NCBI GenBank assembly: GCA_037367405.1
Contig: JAZKJV010003123.1
Span: 101,820 to 165,819, forward strand
From: Ottelia alismoides
Taxonomy: Eukaryota; Streptophyta; Magnoliopsida; Alismatales; Hydrocharitaceae
Reading direction: 5' to 3'
Length of the DNA stretch: 64,000 nt
The position numbers were made by a program, and so were the translations under genes. How positions within the stretch are numbered: the stretch's first letter is position 1; the number at the start of each line of letters is the position of its first letter. The notes beneath the pieces are model-generated. The model was not told the DNA's origin, did no database searches, and saw only the letters and a list, made by a program, of their open reading frames with translations. Below are positions 21,691 through 33,989 of the stretch, one piece after another.

Positions 21691-22119
21691 TTACAAAGTG
21701 ACTCCCCCATCTAATATCAACACCTTGGGAATACCAAACCTAGAGATGATGTGATTTCTGATGAATTTACAGACAATTTTACTATATGCGGCTCGGGATG
21801 GGATAGCTTCCACCCACCTTGACAGATAATCTACCGCAATAAAGATGTATTCGAATCCGTGGCCAACGGGGAATGGGCCCATGAAGTTGATGCCCCAGGC
21901 ATCAATGACATAACAAATGATGAGAGGTTGCATCGACATCTCATCCTTAGAACCAATGGTTTCTTCCATTCGTTAGCATACTGGACACGACTTCGCAAAG
22001 GTGATTGCATTGCGAAACAGAGTCGGCCAATATAAGCCACACTGAAGTACCTTCCATGCGGTCCTCTTCCTGGAGTGATGTCCTCCTGCCTCTAGACTGT
22101 GGCATAAAGAAAGGACACT
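21691..22119 (-). pseudogene. Element B integrase zinc-binding region and first half of core
   Basis: Upstream, the zinc-binding residues are readable (CHSLEAGGHH, then CPVC followed by a stop). The core contains WGINFMGPFP, where the first catalytic Asp has become Asn, and LILDGG with the second Asp. A TAA precedes the region at about 22120 and a frameshift follows LILDGG. The D-to-N change would inactivate strand transfer even if the frame were open. Confidence 0.85.
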
Positions 22120-22674
22120 TTAATATTCCTCCTTAGGAATACACCATCTCCAGACACAATCTTGTCCTTCAAAGAAAAGGATCGGATCCTCCCAATGGTA
22201 ATGTCTCGAATCCAACTTCAGTCGGTTTATGAGGCTCTTGGGCCAATTTTCGAGAACTTTCTTAGAGACAAGATAGTTCACGATATTGGCATACCATGGG
22301 TGAGTTGACAAAAAAATCGACTCGTCAGGGAAGGACTCTCGAATCGGTGTATAATCAGAAGCATTAAGATCCTCGAGACGGGAGAGGTGATCAACTACTA
22401 CGTTCTTCTTTCTAGGTTTATCACGAATGTCCAAGTCAAACTCCTGGATAAGCAGAATCCACCTAAGAAGACGCGCCTTAGCATCCATCTTTTCCATTAA
22501 ATACCGTAGCGTTGTATGATCTATGAACACAACTACCTTGGATCCAATTAAATGAGATCTGAATTTATCCAAGGCGAACACTACCGCAAGCATCTCCTTT
22601 TCGATAATTGTATAGTTACAATGAGTAGTATCAAGCACTTTGCTTTGCATAGTGTATGGCAAACGGGATGCCAT
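22120..22674 (-). pseudogene. Element B RNase H and integrase lead-in
   Basis: A 184-residue frame: [19 protein letters not shown] (catalytic Glu), [13 protein letters not shown] (the YTDH motif has become FIDH, Asp kept), [19 protein letters not shown], then the segment leading to integrase ([13 protein letters not shown]). It ends at a stop in line with the zinc-binding region. Confidence 0.88.
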
Positions 22675-23032
22675 CCCTCCTCTGTCCTAACACAGCCCCG
22701 ACAGTAAAATCCGATGCGTCCGTCATGATCTCAAAAGACAGAGACCAATCTGGGGCTTGTAGGATTGGGGCATCCATGATCATTCCTCGTAGTTGCTTAA
22801 AGGATTCAAGACATTTTTTATCAACAATAAACTCCATGTCCTTACCTAAAAGCTCATCCAACAGTCGGGCAATCTTAGAGAAATCTTTGATAAATCTTCG
22901 ATAAAATCCAACATGCCTGAGGAAAGACCGCAACTGTTCTACGTTGGTTGGTGGATGGAGGCATCTGATCACATCCACCTTGGAAGGGTCAACCTCCATT
23001 CCTTCTTTTGGATATGACATGCCCCAACACAA
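22631..23032 (-). pseudogene. Element B reverse transcriptase thumb/connection and start of RNase H
   Basis: A 133-residue frame with GMEVDPSKVDVI, LRSFLRHVGFYRRFI, DWSLSFEIMTDASDFTVG (first RNase H Asp) and [15 protein letters not shown]. It overlaps 22989-23480 and 22120-22674 in other frames, marking two indels. Confidence 0.88.
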
Positions 23033-23480
23033 TGCCCTCCGTCACCATGAAGTGACTTTTCTCCCAGGAGAGCACCAGATTGACTTCACAACATCGCTTG
23101 AGGACTCGATCCAGATTCCTAAGGCAGGAATCGAAGGAATTACCATGGATTGAGAAGTCATTTATGAAGACTTCCAGGAATTCGCTGACCATTTCAACAA
23201 ATACAACAATCATGCACATTTGAAAAGTATCGGGAGCATTGCATAGCTCAAAGGGCGTGCACCTAAAAGCATAGGTACCAAAGCAGCATGTAAACATGGT
23301 CTTCTCCTGGTCCTTAGGAGCTAGTGATACTTGATTGTAGCCCGAGAACCCATCTAAAAAGCAAAAGAATTCTTTCCCCACTAAGCTCTCTAAGATATGA
23401 TCAATGAATGGTAGGGGGAAATGATCCTTCTTTGTCGCAGCATTCAAGCGTCTGTAATCCACACAGATGCGCCACGACAT
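22989..23480 (-). pseudogene. Element B reverse transcriptase core
   Basis: A 163-residue frame: SWRICVDYRRLN, FLDGFSGYNQ (motif A Asp kept), TCCFGTYAFR, then FINDFS, where FMDD has become FIND and one catalytic Asp is lost. It ends after the VLGHVISK segment because of a frameshift. The polymerase would be inactive. Confidence 0.9.
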
Positions 23481-24267
23481 GGGTACTCACAATCTCCTCT
23501 CCGTCTTCATTGGTGGTAGTCTGAATTCCCAACATTTTTGGGACAACATGGATTGGAACCACCCATTTGGAGTTGGAGATGGGATAAATAAAACCTACGT
23601 CGCACCATTTCTCTATCTCCTTCTTCAGTACCTCTTGTAAATTTCGATTCAACCGATGTTGGAATTCACAAGAGGGTTTGGCCTCATCTTCCAAGTAGAT
23701 ATGGTGCGAACACAGAGCAGGATTTATCCTGCGGAGATCGGAGATGCTCCAGCCTATCGCCTTGCAGTTTCTCTCCAAGATCTCTAGCAAGCGAGATTCC
23801 TGCTCCTTGGTTAATTGGGAGCTGATGATGACCGGATACTTCTTCTTTTGTCCCGCAAGGAAGGCATATTTAAATGTTGTGGGTAAAGGTTTGAGCTCAG
23901 GTAATGTGTGATCATCAAAGAAATCTGGCTCAATTGAATCTGGATCTGTACTGGCAGTGGCTGGATCTGTCCTTGAAATTGCTACCACCAATTCATTCGG
24001 ATATGGAGTCGGATCATCAAAGGTCTCCAAACAATCGGCCAAAGCCACGTCCGACTATTCATCCTCATCTTCTGATTGTCCTAAAGAGGGAAGGACTGAC
24101 AGGCCTTGCTGGGCCTCTAAGTCATCAAAGATGTAGGGGGATGCATATTCTGTGCTGTACTTATTTCTAAGGACCTCACAAACTGATTCATGCACAAGAT
24201 CTTCTCCCAAGGAGAGGGACTCGTCATCGCTAGTTGGGTTCACCCAACGGTGTCTAAATGAAAGCAA
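23401..24267 (-). pseudogene. Element B protease-reverse transcriptase linker and N-terminal reverse transcriptase
   Basis: One frame with a single TAG at 24055. Before the stop is an acidic linker (about 70 residues). After it are ELKPLPTTFKYAFLAG, ILERNCKAIGWSISDLRRIN, HHIYLEDEAKPS and KKEIEKWCDVGFIYPIS. A frameshift around 23490 ends similarity before the CVDYRRLN motif. The ERNCKAIGW segment is the one missing from element A. Confidence 0.85.
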
Positions 24268-24325
24268 TCTTCTTCGGACAAAGAGTACTTGGTGCTGGAT
24301 TCTGAATCCGTCTCTGCCATCTGGT

Positions 24326-24946
24326 CTACTTCATCTCAAATTCATCATCTCCGCCAGGAGTTTGGAACTGAATTTTCCCAATCTTATAACCAAATAAGGC
24401 TCCTGCTAATCTGAGGAAGGGCATTCCTAATATGATCTGTGAATCTCTCCAATTGCGAGGGGTTTCCATATCAAGGACGGTAAATTCCACCATGTACTCT
24501 TGATCCTCGACTTTGATGACAATGTTCCTAAATTCTCCTTGTGACCTCCTAGTTGATTTATCTGCAAACTGAAGTAAAGCTCTATATTTCCTAAGAGGTC
24601 CGAGATTAAGCCGCTCATAGAGGGCTATAGGCATTAAGTTAATTGAGGATCTGTTGTCAAGGAGAGTGCACGCAAATGCAGTGTCATAAACATGACTCAC
24701 CACATAATGTGCACCCATGTCTCTTCGTTTCCTCGGGAACGAATTCTTTATTGCGCAAGTAGTGGCTAATGATAGAACGTGTTTCTCAACATGACTTTTG
24801 ATCTTCCTGCTGACCCTAGTAGGTGTGCATCTCACCTTAAGGTATTTCTGAAATGCAGGTGTCATCTCAACGTACTTGTCAAAAGAGATTTTGACCTTGA
24901 AGTGTTTATTGCAAAACTCTGCCATCTCAGGGTCATCTTTTTGCAT
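24326..24946 (-). pseudogene. Element B aspartic protease (active site changed)
   Basis: A 206-residue frame: HVLSLATTCAIKNSFPRKRR, then LLDNRSSINLMP where the catalytic Asp-Ser-Gly is Asp-Asn-Arg, then LQFADKSTRRSQG and IILGMPFLRLAGAL. Loss of the Gly next to the catalytic Asp makes an active enzyme unlikely. Confidence 0.88.
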
Positions 24947-25104
24947 TTTTTGATGTTCTTCTTTCTACCCTTAAGAGCTCGGGGGAAAGGAATTATTTAT
25001 GCTAACTCAGATTCCAAAACTCAAAGATTTTAATTGATAATAGGAACTGAGTTCTGTACATGAGTCGGACTCTGAGACTGATTCTGACGAAAAGGAAATT
25101 TTTG

Positions 25105-25371
25105 CTACAAAACCGATGATGCATCTTCCGCGACTGCTGGGACATCCTCCTCAGATGGAGGTGTGGGCTCTTCATTGGTCTCACCGGACTCACTGCTGGT
25201 GCGGTTCTCCTGCTTCTTGGAGGACTTAGAAGTCCTATTCTTCTGCTGCTGGTGGTGGTGGTGCTGCTCCTCCGCCTCCAAGTTCTCCTCAGGTCGAGAC
25301 TTGGCGGCTTCTTCCTCCTGTGCTCGTTCCCGATCAGGTACGATCATGGTCCTTCCGCTCCTGAGGGACAT
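25105..25371 (-). pseudogene. Element B gag-protease linker
   Basis: An 88-residue frame starting MSLRSGRTM, followed by charged, Glu/Ser/His-rich sequence with a His-Gln run. The LRSGR start is typical of the post-Gag linker in this lineage. No enzymatic domain is seen. Confidence 0.65.
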
Positions 25372-25608
25372 ATGATTGACATTATCACATGAAAGGATCT
25401 CACGTTCAGTTAAAGAATTATCTGAATAGTATACCTGATCTCGTGGTCAATTCTGGCCTTGATTCAAGCTATTTGGGTTGGCCTGAACCTGAGCGGGAAT
25501 TGGGGTATTTGGCGTAATCTACTTGTCTTGGGTATGAGAGACACGATTCAGATCGGTTCTCATATCTAGATAGTCATTCTGGATTTGTTGGACCCTATCA
25601 GTCAGGGT

Positions 25609-25974
25609 CTAGATCGCAAAGGTGAGGGACTCCAATTCATTGGGGGGCTGGGTTTGTTGATGCTGACTCACGGATGAGTTCTTGTATTGGCCATGCTGGA
25701 CATTCCAATACTGTTGATGATGGGACAATAGTGGAGGGCCCTGTTGGCCCGAGTGGAAAGTGCGCTGCTGCTGGTGCTGCTGAGGCTGGTACCCTTGTTC
25801 GGGTCGGAATTGTACGAAGAGCGATGCGGGGTCCGAGCCGGTTTCTTGGTAAGCTAGGGATGGTCGGTGAGGCTGATCGTTCCCAGTCCCCGACTGTCTG
25901 TCGATGGGTTCATGGCTGTACCACAACCCATTGATCTCGAACACCTGCGGATGCTCTTTGTATCCTATCTCCAC
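25609..25974 (-). pseudogene. Element B Gag C-terminal tail
   Basis: A 121-residue Gln/Pro-rich frame with FEINGLWYSHEPID, the counterpart of the VNGIWYDRP segment in the Gag tail of element A. No zinc knuckle is seen. Confidence 0.7.
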
Positions 25975-26192
25975 TTGTGGGGGTGCATGCTGTTACTGCT
26001 GAGTGTATCTCTACTCCTTTACCCAACTGATCTTAGGCCCCGGTTCCTGTTCCTGTACGAGGTGGTGCAAAAGGGGTAGGAAGCTGTATCTTGGATACCC
26101 TCTCAGTAAATTCCTCCACTTGTTTCGGTAATCATGAGAGCGACTCAAGGTCAGTAACCCTCATGTGAATCTGCTCGACCATGGTTAACTTG

Positions 26193-26641
26193 TCAGCGAT
26201 CATCCCCATGCTGGGGATGAGGCCCAACCTTAGGGTGACTAAGGTTGTTGCAAACCAGCTCGAAGTCTCTAAGAAAGGCATATGGTTCTTCATTTGCATT
26301 TCCATTGAACTTCGATAGCATGCTCAAAAAGTCGGGCTTCAGCTCGAACGCTTTAGGGGGAAGCACAGGTGCCAACCAACTATGCATCTCATTTTCTGCA
26401 GGGTTATAAGCGTCTACCATCGGTCAGTCAATTCCTCCTGTCGTAATGATTTGTCCCATCCTTGTCGTAAGATATGCATTCTGTTGTTCGGCTGTGGCGA
26501 GGTGAGCCATGATTTGCTGTATCGGGTCATCTCTTTGTTCATCTGGGGTCTCTTAGGTGGCATCTTGTCCTCTATACCTGGGAATAAAAAATTGTATAGG
26601 TTAGAGGACAAATCAGTGAAGGGATTCTTACCAAGGCACAT
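26193..26641 (-). pseudogene. Element B Gag N-terminal part with the core deleted
   Basis: Two overlapping frames, 26414-26641 and 26193-26420. The second reads MHSWLAPVLPPKAFELK then YAFLRDFELVCNNLSH, the start of the Gag domain. It then jumps within a few residues to sequence that in another frame matches the helical part far downstream in the Gag of A. Roughly the central 400-500 bp of Gag has been deleted, so B cannot encode particles. Confidence 0.75.
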
Positions 26642-28028
26642 TTGGGAGTTTTAAGATAGGATTTTACTCCTACATGAGATAAGCAAGTGAATCCAAACAT
26701 TGGTTTTCACACTCACACGGTGAAGGACTTGAAATTGAGTCTGATTAATCTTGTTAATTTAAGTGTGATTTTCAAGCAAATAGTAAAGGTTACGTGGCCT
26801 ATAGGGAAGTCGACTCAAAGCCGGATGCGTCTAACCTGTTTAACCTATCGCCTAAGATACCTGCGCCCTTCCTTTTCTCGCTCCTATCCCAAGTTGATGG
26901 GTTCAAAGACTTGCCCCTATCTACCTGCAAGCAAGCGGAGGCTGATAAGGCTGGAACTTCACCCCGAGGCTTTACTAACAACTTGTTGCGAAGCACCACT
27001 GGTTCACCCCTATCTACCTGCGAATAGGCGGAGGTTACTTGGTGCTAGTCAGTGAACCTAAGAAAATTCAACTCGTGTATTTGCTAGGATCAGTTGGTAC
27101 GTGATATGGAATGCGGGGATTTGGGCTCTACGTTAAGGTGTACACACACACACACATACTCAAGTACCCTCACTTAGCTTGAAAATAAGGTTGGGGTTAA
27201 TCTCCCGCAAGCAAAATTTCTGATTTTATTGATTTTGTTTTTGGTAAATTTTGTTTAGCAGTCCCGATTTTAAGTTAGCTGACCACTGAGTTAGTCCAAC
27301 CACAAAGCACACCTATCGTCTAGTCCCAATTTCTTTTTTACCTAAGTTTGAAAAAACAAGAGAGAAAGGAGTCGAGAAAAGCTGATGCACGATAAAACAA
27401 TGATGATACGCTGAGTTGAGAAGACTTATAGTAATCCCTTCGCTTTTATGAAGATGCACAACATAATTGGAAACTTTTTACACTACATGCAAATGCAGAC
27501 GATAAAATCCGCTCCTAGACAGGCAGTTCTATTAGCGAGTGAAGCAAAGGTTAAATTTGAATAGATTTGCAGTCTAAGTACGTCTTTTATGTGTGATGTG
27601 TGGTCCTATAATATTATGGGCACAAGCAAGTCCTATAGTGGCTCTAGGAGCCTCTAGGGCAAGCCTAATCTAAAAAGCAATCGACACAGCACACGGGGAC
27701 ACATTTCCACTATTTTACACACACGAGAACCCAAACGAGAACCACTAGAAAGAATGCAAAAATAATGAAAAATAACACAGTTATAAGTCCTCACAATCAC
27801 AAATGAATGTCTAAATGCAAGCTCCTCGAAGTGCCTTCGACTCCTCGTGTTCCTCGCACAAAAACAAATTGAGGTCAGATAAGGGACGATACAAAATACT
27901 AAAAATTAAATGACAGAAAAATATTAACAATAAAACCAGGAATCAAACTACCCAGGGATGGAAAATCAAATCCTCAAAATTCTCCAAAACATAACCTAAG
28001 CGGTGCATCCCCGGCAACGACGCCATTT
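26642..28028 (-). other. Element B 5' leader
   Basis: About 1.4 kb between primer-binding site and gag with no accepted gene. A pair of related stretches at about 26910-26940 and 27008-27035 share CCCCTATCTACCTGC and GGCGGAGG, a short direct repeat. A short (CA)n run lies at 27143-27156. Confidence 0.7.
28008..28025 (-). promoter_or_regulatory. Element B primer-binding site (tRNA-Asp)
   Basis: The plus strand reads TCCCCGGCAACGACGCCA, 17 of 18 bases of the tRNA-Asp 3' end, with three T between it and the LTR. Confidence 0.88.
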
Positions 28029-31000
28029 TGATGTTGCTCAGACTACCCTTGTTAATTCGATCAAATTAATGGTTAATTGAAATTTTATGTTTGTTGAAGT
28101 CGGATAATCAAGGCTATGTCATAAATACCACTTTTAATTAATGGTTAGTTAATTACGAGCAACCGATTTATTTTACTTGGGCAATCCCAAGGTCGAACTC
28201 AGGGAGACAACTTTCTCCTTAGGTGAATTTGAAGTGAATTCAGAGGTCAGATTTTCAAAGGATTATTTTTGGTCTTTTTAAACGATTTTTATGCAATAAA
28301 GGGAAACAAATGCAATTTCAGGCCAGTTTTACAAGTTATATCAGAAATATGATCAAATGAATTCCAAAAATTATGGAACTTGGCCAGGACATGAAATGCA
28401 ATGAAATTAAGTTACACTATTATTTTTGGATTTTTCTGACACTTTATTAATTTATTGTGAATAAAATATGAATACAAGGTGATTTTTACAAAATCAATTT
28501 TAATAAATACCAAAATACATTATTTCAGGGTATAAAAGTAGATGTAAGTATGGTGAATCCAGGAAAATTAATAAATCTAAAATTCTATGTGAATTGGACC
28601 TATTAAAAATTAATTAAGAAAATCACTAATTAATTTATTCATGCCTCGCGATGCATGCAAATGCAATGATTTTTGAGCACAATGTAATCTAAATTATCCT
28701 AAGTCTAATGTGATTTTATGGCGATTTTTGGAGCAACAAGGAATTTAATGTGAATTACAAGGCACACAGTGGGCAAAATATGGAAAATTTCACCAATTTA
28801 ATAATATTGAATTCCAAAGGTATCAAAAAAATGAAACACAAGTCACATAAGATAAAGGACAAGTTGGGCTACATCATGCAATTTTTAGAATTGAAAAATA
28901 ATTCCAAATGGACACCTAAACATGCGTGCAAAGACAAGGACCAAATTGCAAATACAAGAAATAAAGTTACTGGAATAAAACGTGCTGACAAGGACTTAAA
29001 TGCAATTACCTATAATGCGGGTGAGGTGGATGCAATTTTGCCACAGAGTCACGCGTACCTCGCGTGACACTCCTAGTAGGGACCAAATTGTAATTTCCAA
29101 AACTTCTAGGATTCTCTGTGCAAAATACCAAGCCCCTCACGTGAGGAGCATGCGCGGAACTTGGCTCGGACATCTTCTACGTTCGGGCGGAGGCTCGAGA
29201 TGCCTTGGAGGCTCAGATCATCTTCGGGAGTTCTTCGGGAACTCCGAGCCTATGGTGGGGGAAGAGGCTCGGAGGAGGACACGTGGCGTGAGGTGGACCC
29301 TCGGATGAGTAGGTAATCCAACGGCTACTGGAGTGGATGGCTTGGCATCTCTGGAGTCGTCTGATCGCAAGGATCTGACGGTGCTGATGGCGTTGACGTG
29401 GCAGACTATCGACTGTTGGATCAAGATAAATCCAACAGGGACTGGAGCTCGGGGCAATGGCTACGTAGCGCAACGAGGGCCGTCGGATCGAGGCGATCCA
29501 ACGGTGGCTGCTTATCATCTTCTCCGATCCGTCTCCTCCTACGTGGACTTGGCAGTGCTCTGTCGTTGAGCTCCATGCTCCGCCTCCTCTCCTCGTGCTC
29601 GGTGTAGCTTGCCGGTGGCTCCTGAAGTGCTCGAATCAATCGGGGGAGTGTCGCGGATCCGCAGGTGGAACTGGATGAGGAAGGGAGGGTCTGTATGCTG
29701 GAGATGATGAAGCTCGATGTAACTCCGATGAAGAATTTGATCAGTGAAGCTAAGGGTTCCTGTAGGTTAGCTGGGGGCCAACGAATAGAGCCCGTGCTTG
29801 TGGGAATGTGTGCGAGTGCGGTGAAGCCCAAGAGGGGATGTGGTGATGGCCGGAGTGGTGCTCCTCCACCGTGAAGGTGGAGCTCTGGTCGGAGGGGGTG
29901 TTGTGTGTCGTCTGGGAGAATAAAATAAGGTGCGAAGATCAGAGCTTCGAGATGAAGCTCGGCGGATGATCAGGTAAGCGTGGGATTGGTCGGAAAAGGC
30001 GGAAAAATGAAGAGAAAAATAAAGGGAAAGAAGAAGAAGAAGATCGGAGGAAGACTGGGCGAAGCTACTTGGGGTTGGAGGCTCACTGAAGCATCTCTGG
30101 TCGTTGCTCGAAGGTCAGTAGCAGGCTTGAGCTCAAGCAGCTCGTTGGAGGAACGACAACGCGGTGAAGAATCGCCGTGGATCTCGTCGGATATGGAGGC
30201 ATGTCGTCGCTCGCTTACACGCTCAATTGCTGTCACCAATGAGAAGCCTGGAGCTCTAGGACACCTCTCGCTATGGAAGATGGGGTTAAAGGTGGCTGGA
30301 GGCGGGGTATTTATAGAAAGGAGGTGAGGGTGCATGCAATGGAGCGCGTGGGGTTTGTGGGGTTTGAGGGGGCAAAGATGAAGGGGGTCATGGTGGTTGT
30401 GGGCTCTGGTGAGGACGAGGGATGTCGGCGATACATCGTGGGGAGCTCCGTGGGTGGAGATGGTGGGTGATAGGGTGACGAAAATAGAAAGGGGAAGGAT
30501 GGAGCGCGAGGTGGGCGACGTACATGAGGAAGGCGGCTGGAGGAAGACGAGGATGTCATGGCCGTTGGATCGCGTGATCCAACAGCCAGGGGATGGGCAC
30601 AGGGGAATGGGTAGGATTAGATCAGAGGGGCTTGATTGCATGGCAAAGAAGGCGCCATGTGTCATGACGAGGTTTAGACAGAGGTGAACAGTTTTGATGG
30701 AGACCGGATCTTGATCGTACGATGGGGATAAAGGAGGGAAGGGATGGTTGAGATGAGAGGGCGTAGAGAAGATCGAGCGGTGATGGAGTGCACCACATGG
30801 ATGAAGGAGAAGGCGCTAGAAGGTGGCTCAGATGGAATCTGAGATATGATCCAAGGGTTGTGGTTGTGACATCAGTGAATGGCCAAGATCTGAGGGCATG
30901 GGCATGATCCAACGACCAAGATTGGAGGATGCATCGCAGGTGGATGAGGGGGCCGCGTGGCGCAACCAGAGGGCGCCACATGGCCTGATCTGAATGGCCG

Positions 31001-31640
31001 AGAAAAGATGTGAAATAAGAGAGACAGAATATGGCTGAATTTGGAAGAACTCAAAACATGAAAGCTGTAAATCTCGATGAGATCTACATGTTTTATGTTG
31101 GCCAAAATTGGAGATGAGGTCAATTAAGATACAAAATATATAAGGGTACAAATATACATACATATAGTATACAATTGGGCCCAAAATCCAAGTTTTGCAC
31201 ACGAGCTCCGAATTAAATGAAGTAGTCTCTTTCTGAAGGTCTCTGAATATGTATTAATCTAACAAAGAGTAGACCTAGATCGGAGGTTGTATGAGATAGA
31301 TATGTACATTCTAAGGTCTAAGGTTTCCAACTGGGTTTGGGATTTTATAGGATATTTTTACAAGGTAGGAATTTTTGGCCTTTTCCTTATATTATTAGTC
31401 AGTAGTATATAAAATATAGAGTTAGTTTTATTGAGGGAGTGAGTACAAAATACAGATAAATAGGTGAATAATTACAAGTGAAATGGATTCTTATTTTATG
31501 CAAATATGAATGCTATAATGCAAATGTTATGCATGCATGCATGACTGCTAATTATGTAAGATAAGGGGAAATATGCAGCTAATTACTCAGGAACAAGACT
31601 CTATTTTCAACTTTAAGAGTGACGAATTACAGATTCATCA
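28029..31640 (-). repeat. Element B 5' LTR (right copy, 3612 bp)
   Basis: It starts TGATGTTGCTCAG and ends AGATTCATCA. About 29100-30700 is GC-rich with many GATCCAACGG-like motifs and G-box cores. The end from 30896 matches the left LTR. Long frames on either strand at 29200-31000 coincide with this promoter/leader-like part and show no protein domain, so they are not called. Confidence 0.9.
30308..30315 (-). promoter_or_regulatory. TATA box of the element B LTR promoter
   Basis: The minus strand reads TATAAATA, in the context CTATAAATACCCC, a strong plant TATA match. Transcription would run toward lower coordinates into the GC-rich part. Motif-based inference. Confidence 0.6.
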
Positions 31641-32153
31641 GTACCATCCATTAGAACTCTTGTTTGTTTACATTCTGCATCAGCATCTATTCTTCTGCCT
31701 ACTTTGATTTTCCCATTGGAATTCCTCTCACTTCCTCTGATATACTACATGTTAGTTTGTACATGTTAATGACTAATGCAGTTCTACTTGCTTTTTTTAT
31801 GCTTGTGAAGTCATCTATCTCTACTAATCTAATGACATAATATGAAGCAAAACCCATCATACAGGGAATGGGGAGTAGGTAGTCATGGCTTACTATATAT
31901 TGGTAGAGCTAACAAAAAAATATGGGACAAAAGCCAAGTATAATAACAAAATGGTGTCAAAATGTATGAGAGCTCTAATGATGTGTGAGAGCTTCGACCA
32001 AGCAAAGCTCTGGGAGGAGTCAAAATCCTTGCTTAAGAAAGCATGATCCTTTCCTCCCTTTTGTAAACTATTTATTAAAAGAGATCATAAACATAAAAGA
32101 GATCATAAACATGTATATGTATATAGGTGTACTTGCATGGCTGCAATTGCCTA

Positions 32154-32219
<66 letters not shown>

Positions 32220-33850
32220 TTGATAAATTCAATTGAAAAATTTAAAGCATCATATGTGTAAATGTAAGATTATGTTAGATGTGTTTTTATAAGTTATGTA
32301 ACAAATAATGCTTACTGGGTTCACATCAGTATTTCAGATACATCTCACATGCGAATCTCATTGGGTAACATTGATATCATTTATCCTTATTATGTTTCCA
32401 AAATTATACTTTCAAGGTAAACATGTAGTGGAGTAGTTGCCTCCAAGGAAGGGGCATGCACCCTTGGGGCTTCGGGTACAAGCCTAAATGGCCACGATCC
32501 TAACTGCTACTATAGTAGCGATGGTTGGGGACATGTTGCTTGGCACACCAAGGTGCTAATATGACGTTGTTAGCCTCGACACTTGTGTGTTTTAGCCCGA
32601 TGTTCGAGCATGGGCTAAGTATTCACGGTTGGTAATCTAGTATTTTGCTTGTTCACTTAGAGTTAACATTCGTGCATTGGCTGATGTAGACCACATTGGT
32701 TAGTATTCCAAGTGGGAGTGCTAAGAGGGGAGTTGTGAAAAATGTAGTTAATGATGTTGGGAATGAGATATATTTCTCCTGGGCATAAGAAGGATGGGAT
32801 TGTCATGATTATTTGCAGGATGGAATCCAAATTATTAATCGGATGTATCATTGGGAAGTGAGGCTAAGTGGACGTGTTGGGAACTTAAATAGGATGCATT
32901 TTACCCCATCGCATGCCTACGGAGGCACCCAAACCCGAAGACATCCTTTTTACCTTGGAGTCATAGCGTGAGGTATCATTAAGACCAAGACTACAAACTA
33001 TCCATGAAGCTTGGTCACTCATAAGCATATCCAGATCAAAGAATAATAATAAAAATGTAATTCTTTGCGAGATCAGTTACCCTATTGTTCTTTTGCACAC
33101 ATTTAAATTATATCTTGGTTGTTGTTGTATAGTTGTTTATCTCGTATTGGGCAACTTTGCTCATAATGCACCTACGCGTAGATCCACAGGTTCGCAACAG
33201 TGACTAGTTGGAGGCATTATTTTTTGTGCAGCTTCACTCTTTTTGTGGTACAGTGGTTGGTAGTTCTTTTACTGTCTCATGTGTGTAGTTTCTTTTTGAG
33301 AGACATGGCATGTAATGTACAAGTGTGGATATCTGAATTGATGATTACATATATATTTTTGTGGACATGGAAATGGACAATGTAATGAATTGGAATTGGT
33401 GTATGGAATGAATTAATGGAAATACAGGTTGTTGTGAACATGTTGATTGCAAAGCAAAAAAAAAATTCCAACACATGTGCTATTTTCTCCTGCTTTTGTA
33501 AATGTCAATTATTCGAATGTGGAATGTTTGTACATGGATTGGTTTGCCGAGTAACCGAATCCTAGAGGGAGATGGGCGTCGCAACACAATCCCTGTAGAG
33601 TCTTCTTCTACACCAGTAGACCAAGCAATCCATCCTATTTTTCCTTTTTCTTTTTCTATTCCTATAGTGGATGACATTGTATAGGTTGAATCTGGTTATC
33701 CACATGTACATGATGAATCTGATCTGAATAAGAAAAATAAGCAGTACGATGTCCCTTCTGTTTTTTCCCATTTCCTTCAGCTTTGAATAAAACTAGAGAA
33801 ATCTATATAATAAAAATAGCAATATCAAATCATGGAGTGGTAAAGATACT
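31641..33850. other. Unresolved region between B and E
   Basis: About 2.2 kb, AT-moderate, with no long frame and no recognised domain on either strand. It contains a GT/AT microsatellite. The stretches at 32430-32640 (GGGGCTTCGGGTACAAGCC and similar) and 33170-33260 (GTTCGCAACAGTGACTAG) look like retrotransposon LTR or leader sequence, but this is only an impression. It could include the 5' remains of E, an older unrelated insertion, or host intergenic DNA. Confidence 0.4.
32153..32215. repeat. (GT)n(AT)n compound microsatellite
   Basis: About ten GT units followed directly by about twenty AT units. Frames crossing it are repeats of Val/Cys and Ile/Tyr and are not genes. Confidence 0.95.
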
Positions 33851-33989
33851 TCAGAATATATTTTTAGAGATGCTACTACTTAAGGCCATGGAGTACATGC
33901 CTGCAAAGAAGGCAATGAAAGAAACATGCACTCGAAAGTATCAACCAAAGTAGAACATATGAAAGAAAATAGAAAATTACATCTTAACC

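Larger units (their letters stand above)
1..31640 (-). mobile_element. Element B: Athila-like Ty3/gypsy retrotransposon, left LTR cut by window edge, carrying nested insertions
   Basis: B is read on the minus strand. The right LTR (28029-31640) and the partial left LTR (1-1723) share sequence over the part visible on both sides, for example the stretch at 1-240 and that at 30896-31130. The internal region is 1724-2414 plus 19770-28028, split by element A. Gag, protease, reverse transcriptase, RNase H and integrase remnants occur in the usual Ty3/gypsy order. The primer-binding site is at 28008-28025 and the polypurine tract at 1724-1738. LTR divergence is clearly greater than in A (about 11 differences over 165 aligned bases near 181-345), in keeping with B being the older host of A. 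The left end and its target duplication lie outside the window; the right flank begins GTACC. Confidence 0.88.

Noticed and set aside
27143..27156. Short (CA)n run as a regulatory or recombination feature
   Set aside because: Too short and isolated to support more than a simple-sequence note.
29970..31202. Frames up to 231 codons in the right LTR of B
   Set aside because: Same situation in the LTR of B; a start on either strand would ignore the TATA box and sense orientation, and the composition is low-complexity.
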